Source: Desulfamplus sp.
GTDB lineage: Bacteria > Desulfobacterota > Desulfobacteria > Desulfobacterales > Desulfobacteraceae
Direction of reading: 5' to 3'
Assembly: GCA_015232455.1 (NCBI GenBank)
Contig: JADFZQ010000002.1
Location: forward strand, 186,001 to 250,000
DNA length: 64,000 nt
The translations under genes and the position numbers were made by a program. Every line of letters begins with the position of its first letter. The stretch's first letter is position 1. Positions 26,801-33,853 of the stretch are shown piece by piece. The notes below the pieces were generated by a model. The model was not told where the DNA came from, made no database searches, and saw nothing but the letters and a program-made list of their open reading frames with translations.

Positions 26801-27278
26801 GATAATTCAGTCTGGCTCATTTTTTATGCCGATTCTTATTATGATGGCAATTCCGCTGACTCTGCTTGGCATTATGCCGGGTTTTATGCTGTTAAACACA
26901 TTTGGAGCTTCTTCAGTTGGTGGAGCAGGTGCTTCAGGTTTTGCAAACCCTGTATTTTTCACAGCTACAAGTATGATCGGAATGATTGCACTTGGCGGGA
27001 TTGTTATTAGAAATTCACTTGTATTAATTGAGTTTATTCAAGATGCTGTAAAGGCTGGCACACCATTTAAAGATGCAATTTTGCAAAGCGGTGCAATTAG
27101 AATGCGTCCAATTTTGCTCACCGCCCTTACAACTGTAATTGGTTCAGTGCCGATTACTCTTGATCCTGTATTTTCAGGACTTGCGTGGGCGTTAATCTTT
27201 GGATTGATAGCATCTACAGTTTTTACTTTGGTTGTGATTCCAGTAACCTATTTTGCTATTTACAGATACTCTGAATAG
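23892..27278 (+). CDS. RND-family efflux pump, inner membrane permease (AcrB/HAE1-like)
   Basis: Proton-driven pump of the inner membrane. About 1128 residues, in range for AcrB types. The first transmembrane helix is at ~55-78 (LSIMFIITALCLGGAALLV), followed by PQIVVPMADIYVNAPGATPEEIEQLVATPLE. The TM4 proton-relay motif reads LGLVVDDPITNVENIQRHI near residue 453, with the conserved DD. A second half repeats the layout (IVIDMDEGITLERTDAVVQQFEEYL, late helices VGIYILLIIQSGSFFMPILIMMAIPLTL). The C-terminal ...RMRPILLTALTTVIGSVPI is a family hallmark. The start may be TTG 23892 or ATG 23898; GGAGG at 23881 suits either. The 3' end overlaps a convergent gene by 19 bases. Substrate class not readable. 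Confidence 0.93.
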   Translation: MIMENSDSTSAKSTSDNFNQNSENQNNPNDSNNRKSEFDQGLISKFVEKFLDGKLSIMFIITALCLGGAALLVTPKEEEPQIVVPMADIYVNAPGATPEEIEQLVATPLEQFLWQIDGVEYVYSMSRKDMALVTVRFYVGEDREDSLIKLHNRISMNIDKVTPIVKGWVIKPVEIDDVPIVNLTLYSDKYSDFELRRVGEEILSRVGKLENISRTSIHGGREREIRVELIPEQMYAMNISFMEVQQALQGADASLIAGSFSKKDKDYLISASSFISGVDEIKSLIVGVTQGRPVYLRDIAKIEDRPDEADTYTRMLFSHAYSKKMGYADSNKKYNAVTLAISKKKGTNAVAVAENIIKEFKSLEDKIIPDGIYSEITRNYGETAKEKVDELIYSLIFAVVSVVVLLAFTLGWKESLVVALSVPISFALALFVNYLFGYTINRVTLFALILSLGLVVDDPITNVENIQRHIVNGILDPFKATLKAVDEVLPPVIMSTLAIVACFVPLFFITGMMGPYMAPMAANVPLTIVFSMVCALTFVPWLSYIILKSSSPHGKSLYPSSKEKEVDVELHLSQKDSLESKPIFKIYRFILEPFLNSGFKRFLLFLTVIVLLIFSCSLAIFRYVPLKLLPFDNKNEFQIVIDMDEGITLERTDAVVQQFEEYLQNVPEVTSIISYSGEASPMDFNGMVRHYYLRKASHYADIRVNLLPKDEREQQSHAILLRLRNDLESIARENGAGITLVEVPPGPPVLSTIVGEIYSTLDMPYSELIKSAEHLEKIMAQEPFVVDINAMTEAEHERVEFTIDREKAALHGINTQTIIATLSGVLNGAVPAFVHLPRERQPLKIRVTVPRAMKSSIADLKAIPVKGYGTGAMGGRMIPLAELVDVKILKNEKTIFHKNLERVVYVLAETAGRAPAEAVLDMQSRMKNDPMPNGTRVDWAGEGEWKITIDVFRDMGIAFAAALVGIYILLIIQSGSFFMPILIMMAIPLTLLGIMPGFMLLNTFGASSVGGAGASGFANPVFFTATSMIGMIALGGIVIRNSLVLIEFIQDAVKAGTPFKDAILQSGAIRMRPILLTALTTVIGSVPITLDPVFSGLAWALIFGLIASTVFTLVVIPVTYFAIYRYSE

Positions 27279-27952
27279 TATTTTTCCATACACTTAGGGC
27301 ATATCCCATGACTGAACTGGGCGTCTGAGTGCTGAGTAATATACTCTTCAACCTTATTCCAATACCCTTGATCGTCACGAATTCCTTTACAGTGCATACA
27401 TATTGGGATAATGCCACTAAGTATTTTTATCTGAGAATATGCTTTTTCAAGTTCAATGTTCTTATGTTGAATCTCACGGTTTTTTTGCTGAATCTCACGG
27501 TTTTTTTGCTGAATCTCTCTTACCATGTTTGTCATTTCATTATTTAAAATGCTCATCTTATCCATAAAATGGCTCTCAGTTAGGGTTATCTGTTCACCTA
27601 TAATAAGATAGCAATGATCAACCCTAAAGATATAACAAGAGACAGTCATAGATGGAGAACCGGATACGGAGAAGTTGAGTTTATTTTTTATGAAATCAAC
27701 TTCTCTATCTTCGCAAGCATTAAAAACAGAACAGCTTTCTTGTGTAAGAAAGTTGAGGATACTCTCTCCTTTAATATCCCCAACTTTGATTCTTCTAAAG
27801 AGACCACGGGAAGTTATAAGTTTGATAAATGGTTTATTATAATCTTGAATAGTCAACTTTTCATCAAGCAATAAGATTATGATGCTATCTGTATTATCAA
27901 GATATTTTTCAAGCGAAGCGGTATAGATATTAATTAAGGTGCTGCTATTCAT
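27260..27952 (-). CDS. Signalling protein: N-terminal sensor-like domain, coiled coil, C-terminal CxxC...CxxC module
   Basis: 230 residues. Residues ~1-120 look like a degenerate PAS-type sensor (SIIILLLDEKLTIQDYNKPFIKLI, then SMTVSCYIFRVDHCYLIIGEQITL). A coiled coil follows, with three seven-residue repeats based on EIQQKNR (~145-165). The C-terminal ~55 residues, ILSGIIPICMHCKGIRDDQGYWNKVEEYITQHSDAQFSHGICPKC, carry two CxxC pairs and match a module that I know from the ends of many deltaproteobacterial response regulators and PAS proteins; zinc binding is likely but unproven. No catalytic domain is present. The gene converges on the RND gene, and the two overlap by 19 bases at their 3' ends. 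Confidence 0.75.
   Translation of the reverse strand: MNSSTLINIYTASLEKYLDNTDSIIILLLDEKLTIQDYNKPFIKLITSRGLFRRIKVGDIKGESILNFLTQESCSVFNACEDREVDFIKNKLNFSVSGSPSMTVSCYIFRVDHCYLIIGEQITLTESHFMDKMSILNNEMTNMVREIQQKNREIQQKNREIQHKNIELEKAYSQIKILSGIIPICMHCKGIRDDQGYWNKVEEYITQHSDAQFSHGICPKCMEKYYSEYL
27471..27530. repeat. 21-bp tandem repeat inside a coding coiled coil
   Basis: ATCTCACGGT starts at 27471 and again at 27492, and a truncated third unit starts at 27513, giving an exact 21-base period. It encodes the EIQQKNR heptads of the signalling protein on the minus strand. Copy number may vary by slippage in steps of one heptad. Confidence 0.8.
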
Positions 27953-27985
27953 TTAAAATAACCTAATTTTTCAAGGTTTAATTTA

Positions 27986-29089
27986 CTACACTTTAAACCT
28001 AATATTTAAAATATCACCATCTTCTACAATGTAATCTTTTCCTTGAACATAGAACTTTCCAGCTTTTTTTAGTTCAGCTTCAGAGCCGTAGGAAATAAGC
28101 TCGTCATACTTTATAACCTCTGCTCTTATAAATCCACGTTGAAGGTCTGAATGGATAACACCAGCAGCAACAGGTGCAAGAGAGCCTCTTCTTACCAACC
28201 ACTGACGTACCTCGTCAGCTCCTACTGTGAGAAAAGATATAAGCCCAAGTGCATTAAGGCAAAGGCGGGTTAAAACCTTTAAAGCTGACTCTTCAATTCC
28301 AATATCTTTCAAGAATTCTGTTTTTTCATCTTCGCTTTCAAGTAAGGCAATTTCAGATTCAACCTTTGCAGAGACAACCATAGCAGCCATTTTGTTTGAT
28401 TCACAAATATCTTTAAATTTCTCAAGAAGTTCATGGCTATTGCTTTGATTATTATTAGAGCCATCTTTAAGAGTTATATCATCTTCTGCTACATTTAAGG
28501 CAATAATCATCTCTTTGCGTGTAATCAGAGGATAACTTCTTATAAGACGCTCCTCTTCTGGCACAAGCTCAAAAAGACGCAAAGGCTTCTCCTGCTCAAG
28601 ATGTTCAAGCATCTTTTTCATCAACACAAGCTCTTTTTGCTGCTCTTCATCTTTTTTCTTCTTAATGAGCTGTTCAATTCTCTCAATACGCTTTTCTACA
28701 AATATCTGGTCGTGCATTATAAGTTCACCATTCACCATTGAGGCATCTCTGAATGGATCAATTGAGCCAGCAGAGTGATATATTGCATCATCTTCAAAAG
28801 CTCTTACAACATGGCAAATTGCGTCCATATCTGCAATATCCCTGAAAATATCCCCTTTTGAAATATTTTCCTGCTCCATTTTAGGAAGCAATACAAGATC
28901 AACTCTTGCCCTTACCTCTTTTTTGGGAGAATACATTGCAACCATTCTATCAAATCTTGTATCAAGAATCTCTGCTGTGCCGGGCAGAGGCTTTGGTGGG
29001 CCACTCTGCTCTTTAACTTCACTTCCAGTTAATATCTGAAATAGGGTCTTTTTTCCTGTTTGGGGCAGCCCTATAATTCCAACTTTCAT
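27986..29089 (-). CDS. ychF: YchF/OLA1-family GTPase or ATPase
   Basis: Obg-related P-loop protein with a C-terminal TGS domain, associated with ribosomes and stress in other bacteria; E. coli YchF prefers ATP. The P-loop is VGIIGLPQTGKKTLFQIL. The nucleotide-specificity motif region reads IALNVAEDD rather than NKxD, as expected for YchF. The coiled-coil domain (EKRIERIEQLIKKKKDEEQQKELVLMKKMLEHL) and TGS end (FIRAEVIKYDELISYGSEAELKKAGKFYVQGKDYIVEDGDILNI) are present. Start set at ATG 29089 with GGAG upstream; the open frame reaches a TTG at 29101. The G1 loop has KK where GKS/T is usual, and sequence is overall somewhat divergent. Confidence 0.92.
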   Translation of the reverse strand: MKVGIIGLPQTGKKTLFQILTGSEVKEQSGPPKPLPGTAEILDTRFDRMVAMYSPKKEVRARVDLVLLPKMEQENISKGDIFRDIADMDAICHVVRAFEDDAIYHSAGSIDPFRDASMVNGELIMHDQIFVEKRIERIEQLIKKKKDEEQQKELVLMKKMLEHLEQEKPLRLFELVPEEERLIRSYPLITRKEMIIALNVAEDDITLKDGSNNNQSNSHELLEKFKDICESNKMAAMVVSAKVESEIALLESEDEKTEFLKDIGIEESALKVLTRLCLNALGLISFLTVGADEVRQWLVRRGSLAPVAAGVIHSDLQRGFIRAEVIKYDELISYGSEAELKKAGKFYVQGKDYIVEDGDILNIRFKV

Positions 29090-29188
29090 AAAATTCTCCA
29101 AATCCCTGCTATAATTTTAGAATATAAAATTTAGCAAGGAACTGACTTTAATATTTTCTTATTATTTTACTTTCTGCAAAAGTTCTAT

Positions 29189-29533
29189 TTAATTTTGATC
29201 TTTTTCAAGTAATTTTGCATACCACTTAGCAAACTCAAACATACCAACTATTTTTTCATTTTCATTGATGATTCCAAGACACATCTCAAAAGCACCTTGT
29301 GCAAATGAATTTGAATACTGATCATGAGGTCGTTGTTGTAGAAACTCACGGATAAGCATTTGAGAGGTTCTATTGGTTTTATCTTTTCTAATATCAATCG
29401 GGTCTTTTGGTGTCTGTATCGGATCCCACTTCTCATATCCAATCTTCATAACCTGTTTTTGACCACGTTTACCCATAGCATCAAATATAGCCTTTTTTTT
29501 GGCTTCAATCTGTTCTGGTGTGAAGTGTTCCAT
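29189..29533 (-). CDS. Conserved small cytoplasmic protein, unknown function
   Basis: 114 residues: MEHFTPEQIEAKKKAIFDAMGKRGQKQVMKIGYEKWDPIQTPKDPIDIRKD, a middle TSQMLIREFLQQR, and a C-terminal helical part ending in EFAKWYAKLLEKDQN. No known domain or signal peptide. The codon use and Lys/Glu content match its neighbours. The sequence looks like a short conserved deltaproteobacterial protein, but I cannot name a family. It lies between ychF and a cysteine-cluster gene on the same strand. Confidence 0.65.
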   Translation of the reverse strand: MEHFTPEQIEAKKKAIFDAMGKRGQKQVMKIGYEKWDPIQTPKDPIDIRKDKTNRTSQMLIREFLQQRPHDQYSNSFAQGAFEMCLGIINENEKIVGMFEFAKWYAKLLEKDQN

Positions 29534-29611
29534 TATCTTGTTTTTCCAAAAAGTTTTGTAAAAGAATTATCTACTTTAATATTTGTATAATACTAACGTA
29601 GATAATTGTAG

Positions 29612-30256
29612 TTAAATTCCAAAAAATTCTTCATTAAAATCAGTTATTAGTGCCATAGAGACAGGTATGAGCATTTCGCATATTTTTATATTTTTAGCTT
29701 TAATATCTTTTACCATCTCTGCTGATATAAGCTGAAGCTGTGAATATACTTTATCCATGTTTACAGTCGGATATTTACCACCTTGTGTAAAATTGGTTCT
29801 TCCACATATATGGCTTGCACCCTCTGTTGATGTTGGAATTCCATACAGACGGCATGTGATAGGTCTTGCTTCATAGAGGATACAAAGATTATCAGCACTT
29901 AGAAGAGGACATCTTACCCGCTCCATAGACATCTTTGCAAGCACATCAATCTCGTTGCCACCTTGCTGAACTTCCATATAGGCATCTCTTTTCATCTTAA
30001 ATAGAGATCGGTCAACTTTGGAAGCATTATCAATAAGCTCCATCTTCTTTGCTCCAGAAAAGGTCTCATTAAATTTCTTATTTATGTATATAGCTTCAAT
30101 AATTGGAATATCAAAAATTGCATAACAGCAGTCGCTGCACTTCTCTCTACAAAAAACCTCTTTTGGATACTCTTCTCTTACTTTGTTGAATATGCCGTCA
30201 ACCATTGAGACTAACGCCTCATATTTTGCAAAATGTTCTTTAAAATCAATGGACAT
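29612..30256 (-). CDS. YkgJ-type cysteine cluster protein
   Basis: 214 residues. The N-terminal Cys motif is C36REKC40SDCC44, followed by CPLLSADNLCILYEARPITCRLYGIPT and a later HICGRTNF. These Cys are the signature of the YkgJ (UPF0153) family, predicted to bind Zn or Fe-S. The biochemical role is unknown; some relatives are near protein-modification genes. Cytoplasmic. AAGGAACTG lies upstream of the ATG. The N-terminal helix (KEHFAKYEALVSMVDGIFNKVREEYP) is typical of the longer family members. Confidence 0.85.
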   Translation of the reverse strand: MSIDFKEHFAKYEALVSMVDGIFNKVREEYPKEVFCREKCSDCCYAIFDIPIIEAIYINKKFNETFSGAKKMELIDNASKVDRSLFKMKRDAYMEVQQGGNEIDVLAKMSMERVRCPLLSADNLCILYEARPITCRLYGIPTSTEGASHICGRTNFTQGGKYPTVNMDKVYSQLQLISAEMVKDIKAKNIKICEMLIPVSMALITDFNEEFFGI

Positions 30257-30301
30257 GAAACAGTTCCTTAAATTATAACTTAATTAGTAACTTATTGAGT
30301 C

Positions 30302-30355
30302 ATGTTACGCATTAATTTGCCCTACCCCACTATCTTAAGAGGCTTTGCGTAACAT
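30302..30355. repeat. Short inverted-repeat element (ATGTTACGC / GCGTAACAT)
   Basis: Nine-base perfect inverted ends, ATGTTACGC (30302-30310) and GCGTAACAT (30347-30355), enclose a GC-richer centre that includes CCCTACCCCAC. At 54 bases this looks like a miniature non-coding element or 3' hairpin between the exonuclease and cysteine-cluster genes. Confidence 0.5.
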
Positions 30356-30365
30356 CACTTATTAA

Positions 30366-32153
30366 TTATTCTTTACAAAAAGAGATAATATAGCTTTCAA
30401 GCCAATCTAACACTCTTTTTTTATCTTTTAAATCCTCTATATTATCACTGTTTTTTATCTTCTCACAATTTTCTATCTGCTTAGCATCTTTTATCTGCTC
30501 ACTATTTTCTGTCTGATAATCATTATTTATCTGCTCGTAACCATTTGATGCTAAAAATTTATTATAGTCATTACGTATAGTTCTTAATTCCTCAAGAGCT
30601 TTTTGCGGGATAAGTTTCTCATCTTGCTTAAAACCAATAATTTTCCTTTTATTAAATTCAGGATCATTAGTATTCAACCTAACCCTCTCCATATAATTTG
30701 CAAACTCTTTGGATACTAAGGAAATCATACTCTCTTGTAAATCTTTATTGTTCTCTTGGATATTGGATTCAATATTGGTTTTGATATTGGTTTCAATTTT
30801 GGGTTCAATAAATTTTATAGTTCTATTTTTATTTTCACAATTTAGATAGTTTCTAAAAATTATCCGAATTGCTAAAGATTTAACTCTTGATGGCTTTATT
30901 GTTTGAATCATCTCAATTTTTTCCATCAAAGAGCATTTATGAAATCTCTTTATCTCGCTTTTTTCTGTGCTGTTAAAAAATGGAGATTGATATAATAATG
31001 AGTCAAGGTCTGCCTCTGGAACTAATTTATATTTAAACTGTCGATGATACTCACATATTTTATTAAAAATAGCATACTTTTCACCATTGTCAGCCATTAC
31101 AGAGATATTTTTTTCAGCTAAATCTCTCTGTTTATCTGAAAGCCTATCCCAGAATCTTTCTAACTTAGGAAGAATAATTCCTGTCTCTCCATCTTTTTTT
31201 CTTATAACATAAGCGTTATCCCTTGGTGTATCACCTGAAAGTGAAGAAGGCTTTAGAAGCTCAACTTTATTTAAGTTATCTTCGTTTAAATCATTTTCGT
31301 TTAAATCATCTGAGTTTTGGACAATCTCCTTCTCTAATTCCTTATCTAATCTAATCCATATAGTTTGATTTAGGTAATGATTTGACCTTCCAATACCAAG
31401 AACAGGGGCAATATAAAGTGAATCTGCACCAAGTTTATGCGATACCATAATTGCAATAGGATAATCTTTGATATGAACAGGATAACTTTTTTTAGACAAA
31501 TTAGAAAACATTTTATCTATTCTTACTTTTTCACTATTTTTATCAAACAATTCAAGAGAGTATATCCAGATTTTTTCCTCTTTAATCAAGCATCTTGCTA
31601 ACTCAACAGTTGCTTCAACATCTGCCATAGCATTATGAGACCTGCCTGATGTAATAAATTGATTTGATTTAGTTATTGATTCAAGTTTAAGGGTAGGTTT
31701 GCCTTCATCAGTTGTTGCCCATTTTATGATTTCAGGTTTAAAGACTCTGTAAAGCGTTGTAATAGGTAATAGATCAACTCTGTAACAGCCATTTGCATAT
31801 TGATGAGAATATGGATCAAGAAGGTTTCTGTAAAAAGTAAAACGTAAAAATTCATCATCAAATCCAAGATTATTATAACCGATTGAAATAGTTTCAGATT
31901 TGTTTAAAATAGAGTGTATCATTAATGCAGCTTCGTATTCACACATACCGTCAGATAAATTTTCAGGTATAAGTCTGTGAGTTATAAAGGCTCCAGGAGA
32001 AGGAACAATATCAGGTCGCATCTTTACTGTTATAGAGTGTCTTTCAAGCTCATTCAATTGGGTATCTGTTCTTATGGCTGCAAATTGAAGAATTTGATCA
32101 AATGCTGAGTTTAGACCTGTAGTTTCAATATCGTAAAATAAAAAAGTTTTCAT
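30366..32153 (-). CDS. sbcB: Exodeoxyribonuclease I-like 3'-5' exonuclease
   Basis: DEDDh-superfamily exonuclease that in E. coli digests single-stranded DNA 3' to 5' and works in recombination and mismatch repair. Exo I: LFYDIETTGLNSAFDQILQFAAIRTD at residues 4-29. Exo II: IGYNNLGFDDEFLRFTFYRNL. Exo III: SGRSHNAMADVEATVELARCL with the catalytic His and Asp. The C-terminal two-thirds follows the ExoI SH3-like and helical regions. 595 residues exceed the ~475 of E. coli SbcB because of three low-complexity inserts rich in Asn/Glu/Lys/Ile (about 31250-31320, 30740-30820 and 30420-30550). These do not touch the catalytic residues. Confidence 0.82.
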   Translation of the reverse strand: MKTFLFYDIETTGLNSAFDQILQFAAIRTDTQLNELERHSITVKMRPDIVPSPGAFITHRLIPENLSDGMCEYEAALMIHSILNKSETISIGYNNLGFDDEFLRFTFYRNLLDPYSHQYANGCYRVDLLPITTLYRVFKPEIIKWATTDEGKPTLKLESITKSNQFITSGRSHNAMADVEATVELARCLIKEEKIWIYSLELFDKNSEKVRIDKMFSNLSKKSYPVHIKDYPIAIMVSHKLGADSLYIAPVLGIGRSNHYLNQTIWIRLDKELEKEIVQNSDDLNENDLNEDNLNKVELLKPSSLSGDTPRDNAYVIRKKDGETGIILPKLERFWDRLSDKQRDLAEKNISVMADNGEKYAIFNKICEYHRQFKYKLVPEADLDSLLYQSPFFNSTEKSEIKRFHKCSLMEKIEMIQTIKPSRVKSLAIRIIFRNYLNCENKNRTIKFIEPKIETNIKTNIESNIQENNKDLQESMISLVSKEFANYMERVRLNTNDPEFNKRKIIGFKQDEKLIPQKALEELRTIRNDYNKFLASNGYEQINNDYQTENSEQIKDAKQIENCEKIKNSDNIEDLKDKKRVLDWLESYIISFCKE

Positions 32154-32417
32154 AAATTATCTGCTTTTTTTCAAAGTTAAAGTCCTTTATATATACTGTA
32201 ATTGGTCTAATTTTGAGGTTTTCTAAATAAAGCCTCACTTTATAACCGCTCAAAGTATATATGTTATGGGCAAATCATAACTTTGATATAATGTCAATTG
32301 AAAACGCAATAGTTCTGTGGCGTCAGAAGAAATCATCTAATCGTTTTTTCTTACACCATTAAAATTTTAAAATTTAAGTGAAATAATCAAATCAGAAATG
32401 AAATCAAAGGAGATACT

Positions 32418-33599
32418 ATGAAAAAGAGGCTTCCGATCATTGTTTTGTTTATAATAATTGTTGTTGTAGGGATTACGTTGTATCCACGTTTACATTTGAA
32501 AAAAGAGAGTGGCAAACTCACGGTTTCAGGCACTATTGAGGTTACAGAGATAAATTTAAGTTTTAGAATCCCAGGGGTTCTCTCAGAGCGTTTTGTTGAT
32601 GAAGGTGATAGTGTAAAAAAGGGGCAAACAGTTGCTAAAATTGAGAACAAAGATCAAGAGATTGCTCTTTCTAAGGCTCAAGCAACTCTTGATAATGCAA
32701 CGGCGTTACTTGCTGAACTTGAAGCTGGTAGCCGAACAGAAGAGATCGAAAGCTCTTATGCCCGACTTTTGCAAGCAACCTATTATCTATCTAATTTGAG
32801 AAAAGGTAGCAGATCACAAGAGATTGAGAGTGCCAAAGCAGAGCTTGATAGTGCTGTTTCTGCATCAAAAACAGCATCTGCCCAGCTTAATCAGGCAAAG
32901 GCAGATTTTAACAGATATGAGACTCTTTACAGAAAAAATGGCGTAAGCCAGCGTGATTATGAACATTACAAAACCCAATATGAGACAGCAAGAAACAAGG
33001 TTCTTGAAACAGATGCAAGGATAAAAGCTAATCGTCAAACATTGAGTCTCAAAGTTGAAGGGACAAGAGAAGATGAGATAAAAAAAGCAGAAGCCTCTCT
33101 TAAACAAGCTCAAGCTGAATATGAACTTGTTAAAACAGGTCCAAGAAAGGAGCGTCTTGATCAGGCAAAGGCACAGGTAAAGATAGCCTTAGAGAGCCTA
33201 AATCAGGCAAAACAGCAGCTTATCTACACAGAAATTAAATCGCCGATTGATGGCGTTGTGTTGAGCAAATCAGCAGAAGCAGGAGAATATCTAAATCCAG
33301 CTTCACCTGTAGTTTCAATTGGAGATATAAGACACCCTTGGCTTAGAGCGTATATAAATGAGCTTGACTTAGGAAAGATAAAACTTAAAGATAAAATGGT
33401 TATCTCAACAGATGCTTTTGGAGATAAAGAGTTTAATGGAATTATTAAATTTATAAGCAGTGAAGCAGAGTTTACACCAAAGGTGGTACAAACTTTTGAG
33501 GAGCGGGTAAAGCTCATGTATCGAATTAAAATTGATGTTGATAATCCAGAGCTTTTATTAAAACCTGGAATGCCAGCAGATGCTCACCTTGTTCCTTAA
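32418..33599 (+). CDS. HlyD-family periplasmic adaptor of an ABC-2 exporter (YbhG-like)
   Basis: 393-residue membrane fusion protein. One N-terminal anchor helix (LPIIVLFIIIVVVGITLYP), then LTVSGTIEVTEINLSFRIPGVLSERFVDEGDSVKKGQTVAKIENKD, a long coiled-coil region with repeated AELEAGSRTEEIES / LRKGSRSQEIES / EGTREDEIKKAE / TGPRKERLDQAK units, and the return IKSPIDGVVLSKSAEAGEYLNPASPVVSIGDI. This repeat pattern is typical of YbhG-type adaptors of ABC-2 drug exporters. AAAGGAG lies upstream. An ABC ATPase gene normally follows; here a repeat and then a permease gene follow instead. Confidence 0.9.
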   Translation: MKKRLPIIVLFIIIVVVGITLYPRLHLKKESGKLTVSGTIEVTEINLSFRIPGVLSERFVDEGDSVKKGQTVAKIENKDQEIALSKAQATLDNATALLAELEAGSRTEEIESSYARLLQATYYLSNLRKGSRSQEIESAKAELDSAVSASKTASAQLNQAKADFNRYETLYRKNGVSQRDYEHYKTQYETARNKVLETDARIKANRQTLSLKVEGTREDEIKKAEASLKQAQAEYELVKTGPRKERLDQAKAQVKIALESLNQAKQQLIYTEIKSPIDGVVLSKSAEAGEYLNPASPVVSIGDIRHPWLRAYINELDLGKIKLKDKMVISTDAFGDKEFNGIIKFISSEAEFTPKVVQTFEERVKLMYRIKIDVDNPELLLKPGMPADAHLVP

Positions 33600-33646
33600 C
33601 ATCACTATCTTAGAAATGAGAATTTAATTAATACCTAAACTGATAG

Positions 33647-33768
33647 TATAGATGCACGGCAGTGCGTCTATAGCGTTTTCCGTTTGAACGAATAACAAAA
33701 TCAAACCTTCACCTTTTTATTCAAAAGTTTTGCTAACCATTCATGTGGTGAAACCAAAAGGGAAACGC
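33647..33768. repeat. Composite palindromic repeats between adaptor and permease genes
   Basis: First, TATAGATGCAC (33647-33657) and GTGCGTCTATA (33662-33672), a hairpin of the same REP-like type as 4232-4252. Second, GCGTTTTCC (33673) faces GGGAAACGC (33760-33768), with inner AAACCTTCACC (33703-33713) facing GGTGAAACC (33747-33755), an imperfect palindrome of about 95 bases. No open frame of note lies in this 254-base gap. Confidence 0.6.
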
Positions 33769-33853
33769 AACATACTCAATTTGCAAAAATTTATAGTGTT
33801 ATTTTTAGCTCATATTATAAATGGCGTTAGGTATAAAACAACAGGTTGATACA

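Noticed and set aside
27471-27530. Short direct repeats that could suggest a CRISPR array
   Set aside because: Period is 21 bases with no spacers; the repeat is coding and gives the heptads of a coiled coil.
32264-32292. Promoter upstream of the HlyD-type adaptor (TATAAT at 32287)
   Set aside because: The -10 is perfect but no convincing -35 lies 16-18 bases upstream; in AT-rich DNA this is not enough.
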